A stretch of DNA of 64,000 nt, from positions 35,746,817-35,810,816 of the forward strand of contig OY482848.1 of NCBI GenBank assembly GCA_960531495.1, read 5' to 3'. This stretch comes from Zeus faber (taxonomy: Eukaryota > Chordata > Actinopteri > Zeiformes > Zeidae). Of this stretch, positions 1 through 13,700 are shown one piece after another (positions within the stretch are counted from its first letter, which is position 1; every line of letters starts with the position of its first letter). The translations under genes were made by a program, and so were the position numbers. The notes beneath the pieces were generated by a model, which was given only the letters and a program-made list of their open reading frames with translations, did not search any database and was not told where the DNA came from.

Positions 1-252
1 GAGAAGAGAAAGAGAGATTTGACCGGACTTCCGTGCCAAACCACTTGATGTGGCTGTGAAATTGTAAATCTACATTTGATTTAACGCGGAAACATTTGTT
101 TGCAAGGTGTTGGCAGGGATGGTTTGACGAAAGGCGTTTAAGACCCTTTTAAGGGTCTCAAGACGGGTTATTTAAAGCTGCGCTGTGAGAATGAGCAGCT
201 CACAGTAAGTGATACTGCAGCCACTCACTGAACTGGAGGCCTTCCAGGTCAG

Positions 253-357
253 GGTTTCCCAAACTGGGGTCCGCAGCCCACCAGGGGTCCTTGAGGGAGG
301 TGCCAGAAAATAAATACTTAAGTTAAATGTTAAACCACACGTTGACATTTATTATAG

Positions 358-393
<36 letters not shown>

Positions 394-420
394 TGTTTGT
401 GTTTGTGTGTGTGTGTGGGG
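253..420 (+). repeat. Interspersed repeat end plus (TG)n microsatellite
   Basis: A segment reading TTTCCCAAACTGGGGTCC, followed by an AGGGGTCCTTGAGG-type stretch, matches segments near 57243-57335 (reverse orientation) and 59915-59960. This makes it one member of a dispersed family. It is followed by about 55 bp of (TG)n at 360-416 with TTTG interruptions. The terminus resembles hAT-type ends (CAGGGGTTCCCAA-like) known from vertebrate repeats, but no second terminus was found. It has no coding capacity. Confidence 0.5.
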
Positions 421-716
421 GGGTCAGTCACAGTAGGCCTGTCACCTTTCTTACTAGAATAATTGTTTTCTACTACCCCCTGGCGTTGGCTCCCCTCAAA
501 CTGGAAAACCTACTACTTGAATTGCCTTTGTGCGATTTTATTTAACAATAAAAAATACTTACTACTAAAACAAATCCACAAGTATGGACGTATTAAAAAA
601 TTGCATTGATTGACATTACTATCTACTATTTAATAATTCATACTGTATATCGTGGCTCAGTACTATTTTCAGTCATGTTGGTGAATTGGACCCTCCAGAA
701 GGTACTGAGGACACAC

Positions 717-1130
717 GCAGAGGTGGAAAGTAACTGAGTGCTTCAACTTAATTACTGTACTTTACCCGAGTAGTTTAATTTTACCAGGGACATTATACAG
801 TTAGTCCTATAAATGGCAGATATCTTTACATTTTACTCAACTGTATTGATCTGTATCACAGTGTAATGTAAAAGTACTTTTCTTTGAAGTACTTTTACAC
901 TTGATCCTGGAGTACATTTAATACCAGTTCCTGTGGTTTTCTGTCACCAGGTTTTTTCTTTATTGGACTGAAAATAACCGTGTGACAGAGACAGAAAAAA
1001 AGTGCTTTTACTGGGGTACTTGAAAGGCATCAACGCGTCCAAGATGCGATGATGTTTTTTTCCATTTGATCCTCGGGTACATTTCACACCAAGTACTTTA
1101 ACTTTGGCTGGAGTAGAACGCTGAAAGGAG
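717..1130. repeat. Non-autonomous DNA-transposon-like repeat (GAGGTGGAAAGTAAC type)
   Basis: The segment opens with CAGAGGTGGAAAGTAACT. Its body is rich in AGTACTTTTAC/GTACTTTAC words, which is typical of an abundant fish hAT-derived MITE family. A clean opposite terminus and target duplication were not identified, so the right boundary is approximate. No open reading frame of interest is present. Confidence 0.4.
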
Positions 1131-3335
1131 GACTCTTATCGGCTTTGTTCTGAGAGCGTTGATAAGAGGTGGAAACTATTCCACCAGGCGTCCGTCCCGT
1201 TCTGACGCTGCACAGGGACAAAGCCCCGTTGCTACGGGTCGACGCCCTATTTTGCTCGTGTAGACTTCGACTTTGGCCAAAGATTCAGGGAGACTTTGAG
1301 AAGCGAACCCAGCGGTTGAGATAATTGCCTTGAAATGAATTGAATTAGGCGCAACATTATTGTTGTCACAGATGCTGGAAGGACCGATGGCACCAGGTGG
1401 TAGAGGGGGAGGTGCAAATATTGTCTCTAACGTGAGAGATTTCCTCCCGAAAGAAGATGCGATTCGAGTGAATATCATTTTTATTGCCATTCATTATCTG
1501 AAATATATAAGAATGTTGGAGAAATATGCACCATTACTGTTATGTGTGTTTTCATAGTGAGTGAGTTAAGCTTTATTCAAAACACAGTGACAAAGTGTGC
1601 TACAAATGTGTGACCAAAAATAAACATGTGTGAAGAGAAGTATAACAAACAGCATGGGCATAAAACAAAGGAAACAATAATAAAAAACCTCGAAAGCCAA
1701 TGCAATGCACAGAAAATCAGACCAATTGAGAATCATCGATAAAGCTGCGGCTTCCCGGGCGGCTTGAATCATGGGAACACCTCGTGTCAGTGTTCAGAGC
1801 GCCCACCCTGACCTGCTCTCGGTGTTAGGGTGTGCTCACACTCTGGCTTTCTAGACAACGGTGCTGTGCAGCCCCGACAGGTGGCCCTCCTCCTCCCCGC
1901 TAAAGCCCCTGAAGACACAGAGCAAAATAATCAGTCATCCTGAAAATGACATCTTTCATATTTTCCACACTTGGTGTCTGCGTTTGCTCAGTGACATCTG
2001 GTTTCTGGTCCTGGATCTGCACCTAGGCATGGTAATGACAAGATGCGCTCACCCCGGGACGCCATCGGCTCTTTGGAAGACGACCACAGTGCGCTGCTCG
2101 TGCTCCTGGGGGGGATCTGATTGGATGGTGAAGCAGAGAGGCACTTCCTGCTTCTTGGAGGGAGGGAGGTGGACGGAGGAGTCCATTTAAAACCCGCTTT
2201 AAACACTGAATAAAGTTAATTTAAAACACATTAAGTTTTAAACAGTTATTTCTGAGGGTCTCAAAATCAATGCAACCGAATTCCTAATTCCCTGATCACC
2301 GTCATTGCAAGCTATCAATAATGGGCTAAATCAACACTAAATCAGTTGAAAGATGGAACAAATTCATCTGATGAATGAAATGATCGTGTTGAAATTTAGG
2401 ACACGAGATGGAAGGTATGAAGGTATAAAAGTCATTCATAGTACAAGGGAAGGTAACACTTTTACAAGCGGCATTCTGGTTGTGATTTGTCTCCTCACGT
2501 GCATATGTAAATCCTCAATTGCATTCTTGAACACGGGATTATAAAATTTAATGAAAATATCGTGACTTATGGCCGCATCATGTTGAAATCCCTACGACTC
2601 ATCCTGATCGTCCGTCTCCGGGAGGGACAGTTCCTGCCTCTTCTCTGGGGTTCCCTCACCTCTGCCATGTTCTCCGGAGTTGCTCCCACGTCAGATGGTC
2701 GTCTGGACGCCCTCCTTCTCCTAGCGGGAGGAACAAACAAGGGACATTGAAGCTGCCGATCATATCAGAGAAGAGAAAGACAACATGGGCGTGGTGGGAC
2801 AGAGTGGCTCACCTGGGCCAGAGTAGGACTTGGAGGAGGCCGATAGAAAGTAGAAGGGCAAGGCTTCCCACAGCTGCTATCAACGACCGTCTCCCTAGGA
2901 AACAGCCATCAGATTCAAACTTTGACGGCAAAATGGGGATTATAGGATCTGCTGTCCATGCAGAATATTAACCAAGAGAAACACAACAGAACTCTGATGA
3001 AGACCTTCTCCAGGAGGGGTGACTATGGCTCCATGTGGTTAATCTGTGGTGATCATGGTGGTGATTAGGTATCTTCTCTGAGGACCGCTACCTGGTCAAG
3101 AAGGGGACGCTTGGATGTTCCTGAGATGCAGAGGGCAATGACACCAGGATCTTAGTGCCCTGTTGGTACCTGAGCTCCTGGTAGCGCCACCGGTGAGGAT
3201 AAGTTCGAGTCGGGGGTTCCAGACCAACCGTGGACCAAGAAGGCGGTCCATATTCCACCTTCTCCACCATTCGGGTGGAGATGATTGAAGTCTAAATATT
3301 TCCACACTACGTCACGTGGGGGACACTGCAATTTC
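1131..3335. other. Intergenic DNA, no supported gene
   Basis: Short open frames occur on both strands, but none has a recognisable domain, codon-bias signal or plausible splice context. Nothing further could be identified by eye. Confidence 0.4.
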
Positions 3336-3339
3336 AACG

Positions 3340-4076
3340 AGAGACGCTGCTGCTATCTCAACTTGAGACATTGCTGCTATCTCTACTGGAGACTGCTACT
3401 ATCTCTACTAGAAACATTGCCATCTCTACGAGAGACACTGCCGCTATCTCTACTAGAGACACTGCTGCTATCGCTACTAGAGACATTACTATCTCTACTA
3501 GAGACACTGCTGCTATCTCTACTAGAGACTTTTCTACTCTCTCTACTAGAGGCACTGCTGCTATCTCTACTAGAGACACTGGTGCTATCTTTACTAGAGA
3601 CACTGCTGCTATCGCTACTAGAGACATTACTATCTCTACTAGAGACACTGCTGCTATCTCTACTAGAGACTTTTCTACTCTCTCTACTAGAGGCACTGCT
3701 GCTATCTCTACTAGAGACACTGGTGCTATCTCTACTAGAGACACTGCTGCCATCTCTACTAGAGACACTGCTATTTCTACTAGAGGCACTGCTACTATCT
3801 CTACTAGAGACACTGCTTTCTTTTCTAGATACACTGCTGCAATATCTACCGGAGACACTGCTGCTATCTCTACTAGAGATTGTGCTACTATCTCTACTAG
3901 AGACACTGCTTTCTGTTCTAGAGACACTGCTGCAATCTCTACCGGAGACACTGCTGCTATCTCTACTAGAGTCACTGCTATCTCTACTAGAGACACTTCT
4001 TCTATCTCTTCGAGAGACACTGTTATCTCTACTAGAGACACTGCTGTCTATACTAGAGACACTGCTGCTATCGCTA
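3340..4076. repeat. Minisatellite, CTACTAGAGACACTGCTGCTATCT-type units
   Basis: About 740 bp of tandem units of 21-30 bp built on the words TCTACTAGAGACACTGC and TGCTATC. A second-order repeat is visible: the block beginning AGACATTACTATCTC at 3481 recurs at 3622, so a 141-bp compound unit is duplicated. Because unit lengths are mostly multiples of three, long frames stay open on both strands. They translate into low-complexity LLSLLETL-like or STRDTAAI-like repeats. These are best read as by-products of the repeat and not as proteins. Confidence 0.85.
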
Positions 4077-4439
4077 AATCAGTCTTTTCAAATGTTGAAT
4101 TCTGTCACTCTTGACAGTTATCAAAAATTTTAAACAGATGATAAGAGGGTCAAAGCCAACAGAGCCCTCACCTTCAGAATAGATCAAATAGAGCGCCATT
4201 TTACTTACTTTTCATCAAACCTTTAAGATTATGTGGTTTTCTTCAATTGCCTAAATTCAATTTGCTTTGTGCAGCAGGTTGTAATAACAAAAATAAAAAC
4301 ATTTTTGAAAATTTGTTCACTGACTGTCCATTGATGAAAACTATTAGTTGACACATGGATATCAGCACCAGCTGGCACACTAAAGAAGGGTGACATCTAG
4401 TGGTTAGAGCTGGAAGTGCAGGTTAATGGAACGCCTTAC

Positions 4440-4700
4440 CTGGACCAACCATCAAGAGGAAGGTTGAATTGAGATGCCCGATCCTGTTGACTGCTACACA
4501 GTAATACTTTCCACTGTGCTCAGATGTGATATTAGAGACGGTGTAGCTCTGTCCTGATATTACGGGTGAGCTTCCATCCTCCTTGTACCAGGTGAACTCA
4601 GCTGGAGGGTTGGCATCACTGCTGCAGCTCAGAGTTATAGTGCTGCCCTCCTCCATCCAACCAGAGGGACTCGCTGTCACTGAGGGGGTCCTGGGAGCAT
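4440..4700 (-). CDS. Ig C2-type exon, CD22/sialoadhesin-like (probable membrane-proximal domain of gene A)
   Basis: This 261-nt minus-strand exon follows an acceptor ending TTCAATCAG and is closed by a donor (GGTCCAG then GTAAGG). It encodes one C2-type Ig domain. The first cysteine lies in ITLSCSSDANPPAEFTWYKE and the second in SGKYYCVAVN; the B-strand tryptophan is in FTWYKE. It ends in LLMVGPG with phase 1, exactly like the exon at 33808-34068 that precedes the transmembrane exon in gene B. By that comparison it should be the last ectodomain exon of gene A, about 10.5 kb downstream of the exon at 15222, with an LTR element between. No transmembrane or tail exon was found at lower coordinates, so this may be a stranded or inactive exon. 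Confidence 0.7.
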
Positions 4701-7700
4701 CTGATTGAACACAATTCATCAATGTTCACTTGAAAAGACATGGAACATGGTGCAGGGGGGTTAATGAAAGGAACATTGTGGTAAATGATAATAATAAGAA
4801 TAAGACTAAGAATAAGAATAAGTATAAGAATAAGAATAAGAATAAGAATAATAACGATAATAATAACCTTTATTTGCATGGCAATTACATTTTAAATTCA
4901 TAATAGTTTTCTGATCAAATTTCCCCTGTCTCCGTTACTGCAGATTCACTCTGTACAACATCAGGAAGATCAGACGGTACCTGTCGGAGCACTCAGCACA
5001 GCTCCTTGTCCAGACGCTTGTCATCTGACACCTAGACTACTGCAACGCTCTACTGGCTGCTCTACCAGCGATTTGCTAAAGCCCTGCAGATGATTCAGAA
5101 TGCAGCAGTGTGCCTGGTTTTCAAACAGACAAAGCGTGCACATGTCACGCCTCTCTTCATCTCTCTCCATTGGCTTCCTGTACCCACCAGCATCAAGTTC
5201 AAATCCTTGACGCTGGCGTTTACAGGGCGCTCACTTCATCAGCCACCACACACCCTGCCTCAGTCCACACTCCCCAACCCGCTCTCTGAGGTCTGCACAC
5301 GCAGCGGCTGGTGGTGCCTTCACTGCAGGGAACGAGTGCTCAATCCAGACTCTTCTCAGCACGGTGTCCCGATGGTGGAAGGAGCTGCCCAACTCTCCAC
5401 GCTCTGCAGAGACACTCACAACCTTCAAGAAACACACAAAAACCTGAATACCTGATCCTGATCCATCCTTAAAACTGGTCAATACCTGCTGGTATTGACC
5501 AGTTCTAAGTTGTTGTATTCACATAATGCACTAACAACTCATGAGCACTAATCATATTGCATGACATATAACATAAAGAAATAACTAATAACAAAAATGA
5601 AGTATATCAAGTTCTCTCAAACAACTCGACTGCGCTTCACCATTGTGCAGGCACACAATCTCATTGGCTGTTGGAAATGCTCTTGGATTTGAGACTTTGA
5701 CACCCAGACACACCAAAGAATTTTGGAAAGACCCTGATAAAAATCAGATCGTGACCTGGTCGATTGGGATCATATAGAGACAGATTTGAGTCTGTCGTTG
5801 ACACACACATATATAAAGGACGGCTACGATTCTGCAGCCCAACTACTCTGGACAACCCCGGACAAAGAAGCCAAATCTCAAATCGTTACCAAATCGGCCT
5901 TGAAAATCACATAATGTGGCCCGAGCTTGAGAAGCCCAACTTCCAGCTGCAAACCACGCTCCGCTCCACTCTGCTCCGCTACTCCATATGTTGTGAAAAT
6001 ACATCACAAGAAATGCAATTAATCGCACATTCTCAAGTCTTTGACACCATGCAGTCATCGTTACTGAACTGGTTATTTAGTTTGCACTGGGAAAAATCAG
6101 TTTTATTCTTGCTGCGGTTCAGCTTTAGAACAATACATCATTTGTATTGTTTTTGTGTGCTCTTATTGGTTGCTGGTCACATGGTATTATGCAGGCCTCT
6201 CATTGGCTCATGCAAATCAGATGGACTTGGGAGCTTGTTTTGACGCAGCTGACCATCGTTGTGCCTAAGAGGTGCATCTAGAATGCAGCTAGTATGATTA
6301 ATTGTGCATTCAAATCATATTACTCATGAACAAATGGCCGAAACAAACAAATGTAGTAGAAAGTTTGTATGTCAAAAAAGTAATGCGCAACACATCGTTT
6401 TTGCTTTTGAAACAGTGTCGGAGCAGCGCGTCCTTGTTCTTGACTCTTGCTATATGTGACTCCCAAGAGATAAAGTCAGTCTGGTAAACAGTACTATTAA
6501 TCAGACAATTTATTGGAACGCTCTACTAAGAACAGCCTCCATCCTATTGGATCTTATAAAAAAGGTACATATTAGTATAGTATTTCTAGTTTTGTCCTCT
6601 GCAAAGACAAACTCAGATCTTTTTATAATAAATGATCTTGAAATTAAAGGAACTTTTCTCAACGGTGATTTTTTCCACCACATATTTGGCGTCATGAACA
6701 GGATTGGAAAAGGAGCAAGAAGGAGGACATTGCTGCACCTCCAGGCACGGTACCATCGGGGCAGCGATCCTTCCCACAGATCAAAAAAATTGGCCAAGGT
6801 AAGTGTTTTGCTTATTTCATTTCCATTTGGGGGAGGAATCTGTGGTTTTTTCCCTGACAATACGGTAAGACCAGGATAAATTTGGCTCTCAAAACCAACC
6901 AATTCGGGGATGGTAGCTCAATAGGGGATAGGGGATGGTAGCTCAGGAGGTAGAGCTGGTGGTCTAGTGATCTAAAGGTTACTGGTTCGATCCCAGGCTC
7001 CTCCTACAAGCATGCTGTAGTGTCCTTGAGCAAGACAATTAACCCCTAATTGCTCCTGATGGCTGCGTCCGTCGGTGTTTGAACAATTGTAAGTCGCTTT
7101 GGATAAAAGCGTCTGCTAAATGTAATGTAATGTAATGTAATTCAGTGGAGAAAAGGTACTAACATAATAAAATATTAAAAAAAGACAAAAAGCTAAAATA
7201 GAAACCAAAATAGCCTAGGTGAATAGGGGAAAGACAGCTCTGAAAATGCTTTTACAGGTCTGTATGGATAGAAAACGGTTAGAAGGTTAGAAGATGTTTT
7301 GCTGCAAATACTGCTGTAAACAGAGAGCGAGGGTCAGTACCCCACCAGAGAGACATAAGTCTAGTGGTTATTGTATTGTCTGTGTGCCACTTGAAAAGTT
7401 AAAAGGTTAACCTCAGGCCTGCTTGAGCCTGGAAATTAATAGGTAATATTGAGGGTGGTCATTGAACTTACAGATTGTTTGTCCTGGAAACGTGGTCTGG
7501 TTGTACCACTATAGCTAGAGAGCTATTATATCTTGCTGAATTGCAAGTGAGTCAAAAGCCAAAGGACTATAAAAGCATAACTGAAATTATGAGCCGAGTA
7601 AAGAAACTCGAGTCGTAAAACAAAGTTCCCCATCTAAAGAGCAGACTCTGATTAATAAAGCCAAAACTGTCCTAAAAAGTGGGCTAGGTGTAACAAGCCC

Positions 7701-10700
7701 AGAACAGATGGACAGCATGTCATGACAAAGGCTCCTCTCCTGTGTTTGTGTGTGGGGGGATTGGGGTTTTACCTGTTGCTCGTCACCAATCAAGGAGCAA
7801 CAGGTGTACAGCCACACCGATCCTGGGCCCAATTAGCTAGACCCGGGACAGGTGCGGCTGCTCAAAACCACACCACCCCCCCACACCACAGTGATGTTTG
7901 TCTGAAAAGATAAATGTCTTTATTTCTGTTTGAATAAACATCCAGCACAGTCTGGTTTTCTGTGCCACCTGCCATGCAGTCCATCTCCTCCCTGCAACGA
8001 TAAGCGACTGTTACAATATACTTATTCATCCTCGCCTGCCCGAACAGCAGCTCTGTGTTTATCAACAAACTCAAAACAAACTCACGGCAACAGTGGACGC
8101 ACTGGAAAACTGCTCTAGCCACCTCTGCCATGACCAGAGCCTGGATATCAAAGAGACTTCTCACCTCCGAATCAGGGAGAGGCACGCCAGTCATCCATCC
8201 AAGCCTGTGTACATCCCACTCTTCAGCCTTAAAATAACATTCAATGATGCATGATAATTATGTCATCGTGGCCTTGTTAAGGTCTGGGGGTTGTCCGGCT
8301 TCCTATGGTCACTGGCTTGTCCAAGAATTGGCAATTAGGTTCAAAGAGCCTAGCATTGTAGTTTACCCCTCAGGATCACAGGATAACCTTCTCTGCATTT
8401 GCAGTTCCTCCTCCTTACTCAGAAGGCTCTGCTTTAGCTTGTCCCTCTCTTGTATCACATTAGTTATCTCCTCGTTGTGTGTGTTGGCCCTGGCAGGAAA
8501 TGAATCAACGACCACTAGCGCTGGCAGTCTAGTTTGTTCTGCTAATGTGGCTTTGCATCTGAAAAGGGTTTTCCCTGTGATCGAGGAGTCCCATGCCACG
8601 TTGCGAGTGGCCATGTTTTGATTTATGATGGCTTGACACATGGGGAATTATATAACATTTATATAATTATATATAATTATATAATTATATAATTATATGT
8701 TATTATATAACATTTTTAGTGAGAGGAATTCAGCATTAAAAATAAATTATTATATATATTTTTTCTCCAGAGTCAAGGTGGTGGTAAGTAAATAAGTGGT
8801 ACGTTAAAACTGGGAAACATTGTCTCCCAGCTTTGAGACATGGCAAATGCAGTTCCATGCAGTCTAGAGTCTGACAAACAAGACAAAGAGTTTTTGGAAA
8901 CATTGTAATGACACAGGATTCTCCTATATTCCATGTTATCCTGTCTGCAATGCTGTCCTCTGCGCAATCCTCCAAGCCCTGCTGTACATGCATCATGGCA
9001 GGCCTATAACCAGAATCTGGTTCCTTGCAAATGCTGATGCTTGGTCAAATAATGTTCCACATACGGCATCCATTGCAGCCCGGCCATCCATTAAAAGGGA
9101 TTTTTCCTTCTGTGAGCCATTTCTCAAGGATCCTCCTCACCCATTTTCCTCCTAGTGGGGTTTTTTCAGGAGTTTTTCCTCGCCTGGTAGGGGGTTAAGA
9201 CCAGGGGGTGTTGTTTTCTATGGGCTCGAAGAAGCTTGAAGAAGGAATATTTATTTTACTTGCTGAAGCTGTGAGCTAATCTCCTTCCGGTTCATGGCGC
9301 ATTCACTCCATAAAAGAACATATGAACATAGATAGACAAGCATACTCAGCTAATGCAAGCAGGATGAAGTCTCGAGCAGTGGTCCCTCCTGCCTATGAAA
9401 GTTTCATGCATCTTATCAAAGGATTCAGCCCATTTCTTTCATGTTGTCCCAGCTGCAATGCCACTCCCGTTCCTCCAGAGCCAATGATCACCACCGATGC
9501 TGGCAAACATACTATAAGCACCTGTTTCTCCACAAAACTGTGCATGATCGGCTAAGCTGTGTACTCTCTCCTTACAGTACTTGCTCACAGCTCACTCCCT
9601 ATAAAGAAGCGCAACCATTGGCGTACTACAGACTTTCTGAAGTCTCAGGGTAGCTGGTCTCGGCTGCTTATTAGTGTTATATTTGTCTAAACGGCAGAGA
9701 CGTTTTGCATGAAATAAGGCTCACAAGCTCAAATTCTGTATAATAATATAATTCTGTTGCTCATGAAATGCTGTTTTTTTACCTCATTGAGGTGGATGCT
9801 GGATTGGGAGTTCAAATCCTAAGGATGGTAAGTATAAATTGTCAGGGCGGCGTCTAGCATCAACCATTAAGCACAGCTACATGTAGGGTCCCACATCTGC
9901 GAGACACAGAGCGGGCACGGTGCTGATTCCGTGTTTTGTCCGCCACGAGTAAAATGCCTGGGCTGGCTCAATAATTTCATCCGTCACCAGTCCACTGACA
10001 TAAATTTTCCAGAAACACTGACAACGGTTAGTGCTCTACATGTAGCTTCAGGCAAAAGAAGGGGCCGGAGGAGATTCTGCGAGGAGCGCACCAGAACAAC
10101 AATGGATGCAAGCCCCTGAAGGAGTAGAAAACCTTGGAAAGATGAGCTGCAGTCCGGAACAGACTGAGGTCTCAGGCACATCGTCCACCTGTGACCATTG
10201 TCCTGCTTGCCAATGTCCAATCTTTGGAGAACAAACTGGACGGCATCAGGGCAAGGATTCGATTTCAACAGGACATGAGAGATTATACTATCTTCTGCCT
10301 GACTGAAACATAGCTGACCCCCATGGTGTCGGACTGAACTATTCAGTCTATGGAATACTTCTCCATTTTCCGTATGGATAGAACAGCTGAGTCAAGGAAA
10401 TCCAAAGGTGGAGGAGTAAAGTGGAGGAGGAGAATAGTCCAAAAAAAAGTCCATAGTTGAGTCTTTTATGGTCAACAACAGCTAGTGTGAACCCAGGAAT
10501 GTTACAGCCCTCCCACGCTCCTGCTCGCTTCACTTGGAACATCTGATGATCATGCGTCGTCCACTCTACCTTCCTTGTGAGTTTAACTGGTGACCTTTAA
10601 AAGTCTAAGAAACCATCTACGATGGCGCTGCTGCCTTTTTCTGCCGTGATCTCAACATTAATAGTACCATAACCTCCGTGAGTGTTGCAGTGTTTATTAA

Positions 10701-13700
10701 TGTTCACTTTTTGATAATCCGTTCTCGAGATCTCTTCTTATCAAGAAAATGTCGGTGTCGGCAATGGATTTGGCCCTCATCAGCCCCCTGGTGGTGGATA
10801 TACTTTTAAAACCTCCAGGCACACGCATAGTACGCAGGCAAGTATGAGGACAATGACACGTCGCAGCCGCTTGTCTACACAGGAGTCGTTAAAATCAAGT
10901 ACTGTATATTGAGCCCTTTAGCCGTCATTGCACATACACTAGTTATGCTGCAAATCCCAACACACGGTCTGCAGTATGTTTTCTTAAATTTTGCGCTGCT
11001 GGCGGGTGCTCCACCTTCGCCTACACTTTCACAAACATATCCATTCACATGCACTGTACATTGAGAGGGTACTTCACGTCCCCGTCCCCTTTACGTCTGG
11101 TTGAATTTAGAAGCAGGTGCTCAGGCACTTTAACCCCAGGTTGCTCCAATGTTCGATATCTGCTCTGGCTGTTTCCAGCCGCTCTTGTAAGTCACTATGG
11201 ACAAAGCGTCCATTAAATGAATACATGTTTAATAGTAATAATAAAAAAAAGCAAAATACATTTAATGAAAAAATAAGTGAATATTATACAGGTACTCCTC
11301 ACATAACGACCGAGTTCCGTTCATAGGACCAGGTCGTTAAGCAAATTGTAGGGTCTCCTACGGTCCCTGTAATCTCCCATATCAACGATTTTCCGCTAGA
11401 GCATTCGCGAGACGCCACCCTACGCGGGGCCTTTGAGGGGGTGGTTAAAATCGATGGCGAATTAATGCGGCCAGACGCCGTGCTCACTCACCCGTATTTT
11501 TCGCTGATTAGGGACGGGTTATATCAGGTGAGCTGTGACACTCAGACAGGAGAGGAGATAACCCAGTTGTTGGAACTGAAGGGCCGCCGGGAAATGCTCT
11601 TCCAGGGGGCTCACCATAAGCCGATGGCCGGTCACCTCGGTCACGAAAAAACACAACAGCGGATAATGGCCCGCTTCTATTGGTCAGGCATTTGGGCAGA
11701 TGTGTGTAGTCAACCCCCCGCCTAGAGCGCCGTTGAGGCCCCTCCCCCTAGCGAGGCCCCGTTCAAAAGACTTGGAATGGACCTCATCGGGCCGTTACAC
11801 CGCAGAATCCGTGGGTAATGTTTTGTGTCAGTCCTAGTGGATTATGCAACCCGGTACCCAGAAGCAGTGCCCCTGTGCAGTATTACGGCGAAAAGTGTGG
11901 CGCAGGCGCTGTTTCAGGTCATCTCCCGAGTCGGGATTCCAAAGGAAATCCTGGCCGACCAGGGCACTACCTTGATGTCACATACACTTTGTGAACTTTA
12001 CGAGTTACTGGGCGTCCGCTCAATTCGGACCAGTGTTTACCATCCCCAGACTGACGGCCTGGTGGAGCGGTTTATTAAAACGCTGAAAAACATGATTGGA
12101 AAGTTCGTTCACGATGATAGCTGTGATTGGGACAAGTGGTTGAGCCCCCTGTTGTTTGCGGGAGGTTCCCCAGGCCTCCACGGGATTTTCTCCCTTTGAA
12201 TTCCTCTTTGGCAGGAGACCCCAGGGGGGTGCTAGACCTAATCAAAGAAAACTGGGAGGAAGGTCCGAGGATCAGTAAGAATGAAATACAGTATGTTATG
12301 GACCTGAGAGCAAAGTTAAACGGGCTGATTTGGCCGTTATCACGGGAGAATTTGCTCCAGGCTCAGGAACGTCAGCGCCTCTTATACGACTGTGGGGCTT
12401 GACTCAGACAATTTGCACCGGGAGACAAGGTATTAGTGTTGCTCCCTATGTCCAGCTCTAAATTGCTCACAAAGTGGCAAGGGCCTTTTGTGGTCACACA
12501 GCGGGCTGGCGAGGTCGATTATGAGGTCGAACGGTCTGACAGGCAGGGGGCGACACAGATTTATCACCTAAACCTCTTAAAAGAATGGAGGGAGGGGGCG
12601 TGCGTGGCTCTGGTCACGATGGTCATTAAGCGGGATGAGTTGGGTCCGGAGGTTCAAAAAGCAGCCGATCATACCGTGGCCCTGTTAAGTGGCCATCTCT
12701 CTCCGTCCCAGAGGGTGGACGTAGCTGCACTTCAGCGTCACTTCTCTGATGTTTTCTCCTCCCTGCCAGGCCTCTCGTCCCACCATATGGAAACGACCGC
12801 AGGGGTGAAGGTGCGCTCTCGGCCGTATCGCCTGCCCGAACACAAACACAAAATCGTGCAGGCGGAATTAGAGGCCATGCTAGACACGGGCGTAATAGAG
12901 GAATCCACGAGTGACTGGTTTAGTCCCATCGTGCTGGTGAGTAAGCCTGATGGGTCAGTCCAGTTCTGCGTGGACTACCGAAGGGTGAACACGGTGTCCA
13001 AGTTTGACGCCTACCCGATGCCCCGGGTCGATGAAGTTCTCGACCGGATAGGTACAGCTCATTTTTTCACGACAATGGATTTAACCAAGGGCTACTGGCA
13101 GATTCCCTTGCCTCCAGTCCAAGGAAAAACCTGCGTTCTCCACGCCGTTTGGCTTATACCACTTAAGCACACTTCCGTTTTGGTTGTTCTGTGCCCCAGC
13201 CACCTGTCAGAGACTCATGGACTGTTGCGTTCTGCGTCCGTATGTAGCATATGGTGCGGCCTACCTAGATTCAAGATTCAAGATTCAAGATTTTTATTTG
13301 TCACATACATATACATACTTCCATACATATATGCAGTGAAATGTAATAAATAAAATAAAAATAATACCTAGATGACGTTATTATTCACAGCGACACCTGG
13401 GAGTAGGATTTGCAGCATGTGGGTGCTGTGCTGGAGTCCCTGAGGCGTGCTGGGCTCACCGCCAACCCAAAGAAGTGTGCCGTGGGACGGCGGGAGTTAC
13501 AGTATCTGGGGTACCACTTGGGCGAAGTCCTGGTCCGACCCCAGCTTGATAAAACCGCGGTGGTCGCAACCACGCCAAGACCTAAGACCAAGAAGGAGGT
13601 GAGGCAGTTCTTGGGGCTGGCCGGCTACTATAGGAGGTTTCTCCCCAACTTTTCAGAGCTAACCAGCCCCCTGACTGACTTAACTCGAAAAGGTGCTCCA

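Noticed and set aside
3285..4133. Long LLSLLETLL-type open frame and opposite-strand SLVEIA-type frame
   Set aside because: Produced by a minisatellite whose unit lengths are multiples of three; both strands are open, there is no splice or start context, and no family is recognisable.
6934..7010. tRNA gene
   Set aside because: A and B boxes are present, but the sequence is the head of a SINE with an L2-like tail, and no proper cloverleaf was recognised.
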